Shown here one piece after another: positions 61,511 to 64,000 of a DNA stretch of 64,000 nucleotides (within the stretch, counting starts at the first letter, position 1; each line of letters begins with the position of its first letter). The position numbers and the translations under genes are program-made. Origin of the DNA: F22 sp963678855 (lineage in GTDB: Bacteria > Bacteroidota > Bacteroidia > Bacteroidales > Bacteroidaceae); the NCBI GenBank assembly GCA_963678855.1, contig OY787448.1:1674001-1738000 (forward strand). Reading direction: 5' to 3'. The notes below the pieces were generated by a model. It was not told the DNA's origin. It was given only the letters and a program-made list of their open reading frames with translations, and did no database searches.

Positions 61511-63016
61511 GTGGCCAAACTGACATCACTCTTCAAGGATACAGCTATTTATGGTGTGAGTAGTATTGTGGGACGATTTCTTAACTACTTACTTGTGCCG
61601 CTTTATACCATGCAACTTCCAGCTGAAGGTGGGGGCTATGGTATCGTGACCAATGTGTATTCTTATGTGGCTTTGTTGTTAGTGATATTGACCTATGGCA
61701 TGGAGTCTGGCTTTTTCTATTTCTCCAGTGTGCATAAAGATAATAGTGAGAAGGTCTATACCACTACTTTAAGTTCTTTGTTGTTTACTTGTGGATTGTT
61801 TTTACTAGGCGTGCTGCTTTTTGTACAGCCTGTTTCGACGTTCTTAGGGTATGAACAACACCCTGAGTTTTTAGGAATCATGGCCATTGTGGTCAGTATA
61901 GATGCCTTTTTGTCTATCCCTTTTGCTCATCTAAGATATACCAAGCGTCCAATTATGTTTGCTGCTTTAAAGATGCTCTTTATCTTTTGCAGTATAGGAC
62001 TCAATCTGTTTTTCTTGATTGCTTGTCCGTGGTTGATGGAGCATGCCCCACAGACTGTTGATTGGTTCTTTGATCCAGACTACTTAGTGGGCTATATTTT
62101 TATCTCCAACTTTATCGGTACTGTTATCCAGTTGTTGTGCTTCATTCCAGGGCTAGTCAAGTTAAAGTGGCACTTTGATAAGGAACTTCTTCGTCGCATG
62201 CTGCGTTATGCAGGACCAATCTTGATACTTGGAGTCGTTTCTATTTTGAATCGCTCTTTAGATAAAATAATATTTCCATATTTATATGCTGGAGACCAAA
62301 AAGAAGCTTTGGCACAGCTTGGTATATATGGTGCCTCTGTAAAGGTAGCTATGATTATGTCTATGTTGTTGCAGTCGTTTCGTTATGCTTACGAACCCTT
62401 TGTGTTCAGTCAGAAGAACACCAAAGGAGAAGCTGCTAAGAAGTCTTATAGCGATGCCATGAAGTATTTCTTTATTTTTGCACTATTGACTTTCTTGATG
62501 GTTATGTGCTTTATCGATATCTTGAAGTATTTTATTGCACCTAGTTATTGGGAAGGATTGAATGTTGTGCCTGTTGTAATGACAGCCGAACTACTGGTTG
62601 GTGTGTACTTCAATTTGTCTTTCTGGTATAAGCTTAAGGAACAAACCAAGTGGGGAGCCTATTTTGCTCTTGCTGGTTTTGGTGTTATTCTGCTAGGAAA
62701 TTTTCTATTCGTTCCCTACTTTAGTTATATGGCTTCTGCATGGGCTAGCGTAGCAGGTTATCTACTAATTACTTTACTGAGCTACTTTATAGGACAGCAC
62801 TATTATCCCGTAGACTATCAGATCAAACGATTAGGGGGATATCTTCTTGTGGCAGCTGTAATCCTAGCGCTATATCAGCTTATTCCTATGGACGAATGGA
62901 GTATATGGGTAAAATACCCAGTACGTATGGTTTTATTGGGAGGGTACATCTTGTATATGGATAGACATGATTTCCCATTGAGACCACTAATCAATCGTTT
63001 TATACTAAAAAAGTAA
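61511..63016 (+). CDS. Polysaccharide/lipid flippase of the MATE/MVF (Wzx-like) superfamily
   Basis: A 501-residue inner-membrane protein with about 12-14 hydrophobic segments. The N-terminus LFKDTAIYGVSSIVGRFLNYLLVPLYT is typical of PST-type O-antigen or lipid-linked oligosaccharide flippases. The start codon is GTG at 61511 (no ATG is suitably placed). It lies 44 bases after ruvB and 6 bases before the S46 peptidase gene. No glycosyltransferase cluster is nearby, so the transported substrate is unknown. Confidence 0.85.
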   Translation: MAKLTSLFKDTAIYGVSSIVGRFLNYLLVPLYTMQLPAEGGGYGIVTNVYSYVALLLVILTYGMESGFFYFSSVHKDNSEKVYTTTLSSLLFTCGLFLLGVLLFVQPVSTFLGYEQHPEFLGIMAIVVSIDAFLSIPFAHLRYTKRPIMFAALKMLFIFCSIGLNLFFLIACPWLMEHAPQTVDWFFDPDYLVGYIFISNFIGTVIQLLCFIPGLVKLKWHFDKELLRRMLRYAGPILILGVVSILNRSLDKIIFPYLYAGDQKEALAQLGIYGASVKVAMIMSMLLQSFRYAYEPFVFSQKNTKGEAAKKSYSDAMKYFFIFALLTFLMVMCFIDILKYFIAPSYWEGLNVVPVVMTAELLVGVYFNLSFWYKLKEQTKWGAYFALAGFGVILLGNFLFVPYFSYMASAWASVAGYLLITLLSYFIGQHYYPVDYQIKRLGGYLLVAAVILALYQLIPMDEWSIWVKYPVRMVLLGGYILYMDRHDFPLRPLINRFILKK

Positions 63017-63022
63017 TCTACC

Positions 63023-64000
63023 ATGAACATATATAATCGCTTAAAATCTTTAAGCATATACGCCTGTATCCTCAGTGTGCTTTTTCTGACGGTAGATGTA
63101 CGTGCCGATGAAGGCATGTGGATGTTAAGTACCATGAACCCAAAAGATGCGCAATTATTGCACAAGCTAGGTTTGCGCATGCCTTTTGATCAAGTCTATA
63201 ATGTACAACGCCCTGCACTCAGCAATGCCGTGGTTAGTTTTGGTGGCTTTTGTAGTGGAGTCATTATTTCCCCTGAGGGGTTGCTTTTGACCAATCATCA
63301 CTGTGGGTTTGGTGCTATACAACAACAAAGTACAGTCGAACATGATTATCTTAAAGATGGGTATGTGGCTAAGACTAAAGCAGACGAAATTGCATGTCCC
63401 GGACTTTTTGCCCGTTTTATGCTGCTTCAACAAGATGTGACCAAGCGCATGTTGTCTAGTGTGACGCCTACGATGTTTGAAGAGCGTCGTGTCGCTTTGT
63501 TGGATTCTACCAAGTTAGCTATTGAGAATGAAGTGGCGCTTTTCGACAGCACCCTTGTAGCGGTTGTAGATGGCTACTATGCTGGTAATGAATATTTTCT
63601 ATCTGTATATAGAGACTATCCAGACGTACGACTAGTTTTTACTCCGCCTTCATCTATAGGTAAATTTGGGTGGGATAAAGACAACTGGATGTGGCCTCGC
63701 CATACAGGTGATTTTAGTGTCTTCCGTGTATATGCCGATGCTAAAAATAATCCTGCCGTTTATCATGAAAAGAATGTACCTTTTCGTCCCAATTCTGTCG
63801 CCCCAATCTCTCTAGAAGGTTATAAAAAAGGGGATTTCACCATGACAATAGGTTACCCTGGCGCGACTGGACGCTATGTGTCTGCTGCATCCATCAAGGA
63901 GCGTATGGAAGCTGTCAATAAACCTACTATTGATATTCGCCGTATCAAACAGAAGATATGGAAACAAGCTATGCGTAACACTGATTCTATCCGTATCAAG
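63023..64000 (+). CDS. S46 family dipeptidyl-peptidase (3' truncated by window end)
   Basis: The frame from ATG 63023 is open to the end of the window (326 codons). A signal peptide (about residues 1-28, ending near VRA) is followed by DEGMWMLSTMNPKDAQLLHKLGLRM. The block PEGLLLTNHHCGFGAIQQQS carries the catalytic histidine of the S46 chymotrypsin-like fold, and FSVFRVYADAKNNPA and MTIGYPGATGRYVS are also conserved. Relatives are the periplasmic DPP7 and DPP11 peptidases of Porphyromonas and Bacteroides. The nucleophile serine is beyond the window. Confidence 0.92.
   Translation, partial: MNIYNRLKSLSIYACILSVLFLTVDVRADEGMWMLSTMNPKDAQLLHKLGLRMPFDQVYNVQRPALSNAVVSFGGFCSGVIISPEGLLLTNHHCGFGAIQQQSTVEHDYLKDGYVAKTKADEIACPGLFARFMLLQQDVTKRMLSSVTPTMFEERRVALLDSTKLAIENEVALFDSTLVAVVDGYYAGNEYFLSVYRDYPDVRLVFTPPSSIGKFGWDKDNWMWPRHTGDFSVFRVYADAKNNPAVYHEKNVPFRPNSVAPISLEGYKKGDFTMTIGYPGATGRYVSAASIKERMEAVNKPTIDIRRIKQKIWKQAMRNTDSIRIK

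Noticed and set aside
1..64000. tRNA, rRNA and prophage or transposase genes
   Set aside because: I scanned the intergenic regions for T-loop motifs and found none; no recombinase, transposase or phage structural protein is encoded.

Overview
This window is chromosomal DNA of a Bacteroidales bacterium (phylum Bacteroidota). Evidence: many genes sit behind TAnnTTTG -7 promoter elements (mostly TATCTTTG or TATATTTG), Shine-Dalgarno sequences are weak, a SusC/SusD pair is present, and the housekeeping neighbourhoods (ftsX-DUF3098-uppP-truB-queA; leuS-yitT-rdgB) and families (DUF3836, DUF3098, S46 peptidase, fused SpmA/SpmB-like protein) are typical of that group. I cannot name genus or species. 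There is no rRNA, tRNA, CRISPR array, transposase or prophage gene.

Layout. 1-16.5 kb is mostly rightward housekeeping: the end of cobT and cobS (cobalamin nucleotide loop), a ROK glucokinase, a small tyrosine phosphatase, a radical SAM protein, a TrmH-family methyltransferase, an acetyl-CoA hydrolase/transferase-family enzyme, miaB, a methyltransferase, ftsX-DUF3098-uppP-truB-queA-folK, and metK behind a long structured leader. 16.6-24 kb: the leuS-yitT-rdgB operon facing left and mutS facing right. 24.1-43.9 kb: twelve leftward genes with short gaps form a polysaccharide utilization locus (PUL). 44-51.8 kb: repeat-rich intergenic DNA, then lgt, ychF, a DUF3836 protein, polA and a polyprenyl synthase. 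52.2-60.3 kb: leftward deoC, mazG-like, dtd, uvrC, apt, mnmG, ybeY and an SpmAB-like protein, with a parS-like palindrome between mnmG and apt. 60.4-64 kb: rightward ruvB, a flippase and a truncated S46 peptidase.

The most interesting system is the PUL. Its SusC/SusD importer is joined to only exo-acting glycosidases (two different GH92 alpha-mannosidases, a GH125 alpha-1,6-mannosidase, a GH63-like enzyme) and to three phosphoester-cleaving proteins: a GDPD/PI-PLC-like domain fused to an alkaline phosphatase, a metallophosphoesterase lipoprotein, and a secreted endonuclease/exonuclease/phosphatase-fold enzyme. A XylR-like AraC regulator, a ROK kinase lacking the usual zinc motif, and NagB complete it. 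The gene set predicts a phosphorylated alpha-mannoside substrate: phosphomannan, a GPI-type glycan, or a phosphatidylinositol mannoside. The substrate is inference.

Non-coding signals also stand out: a SAM-II-like metK leader with an exact 11-nt anti-aptamer complement; two related minus-strand small-RNA elements (about 3.4 and 7.9 kb); triple tandem palindromes at 23.9 kb (period 23) and 44.56 kb (period 22); a 193-bp element with 11-bp terminal inverted repeats; a parS-like site; and an AT-rich, DnaA-box-bearing region at 4.5-5.0 kb.
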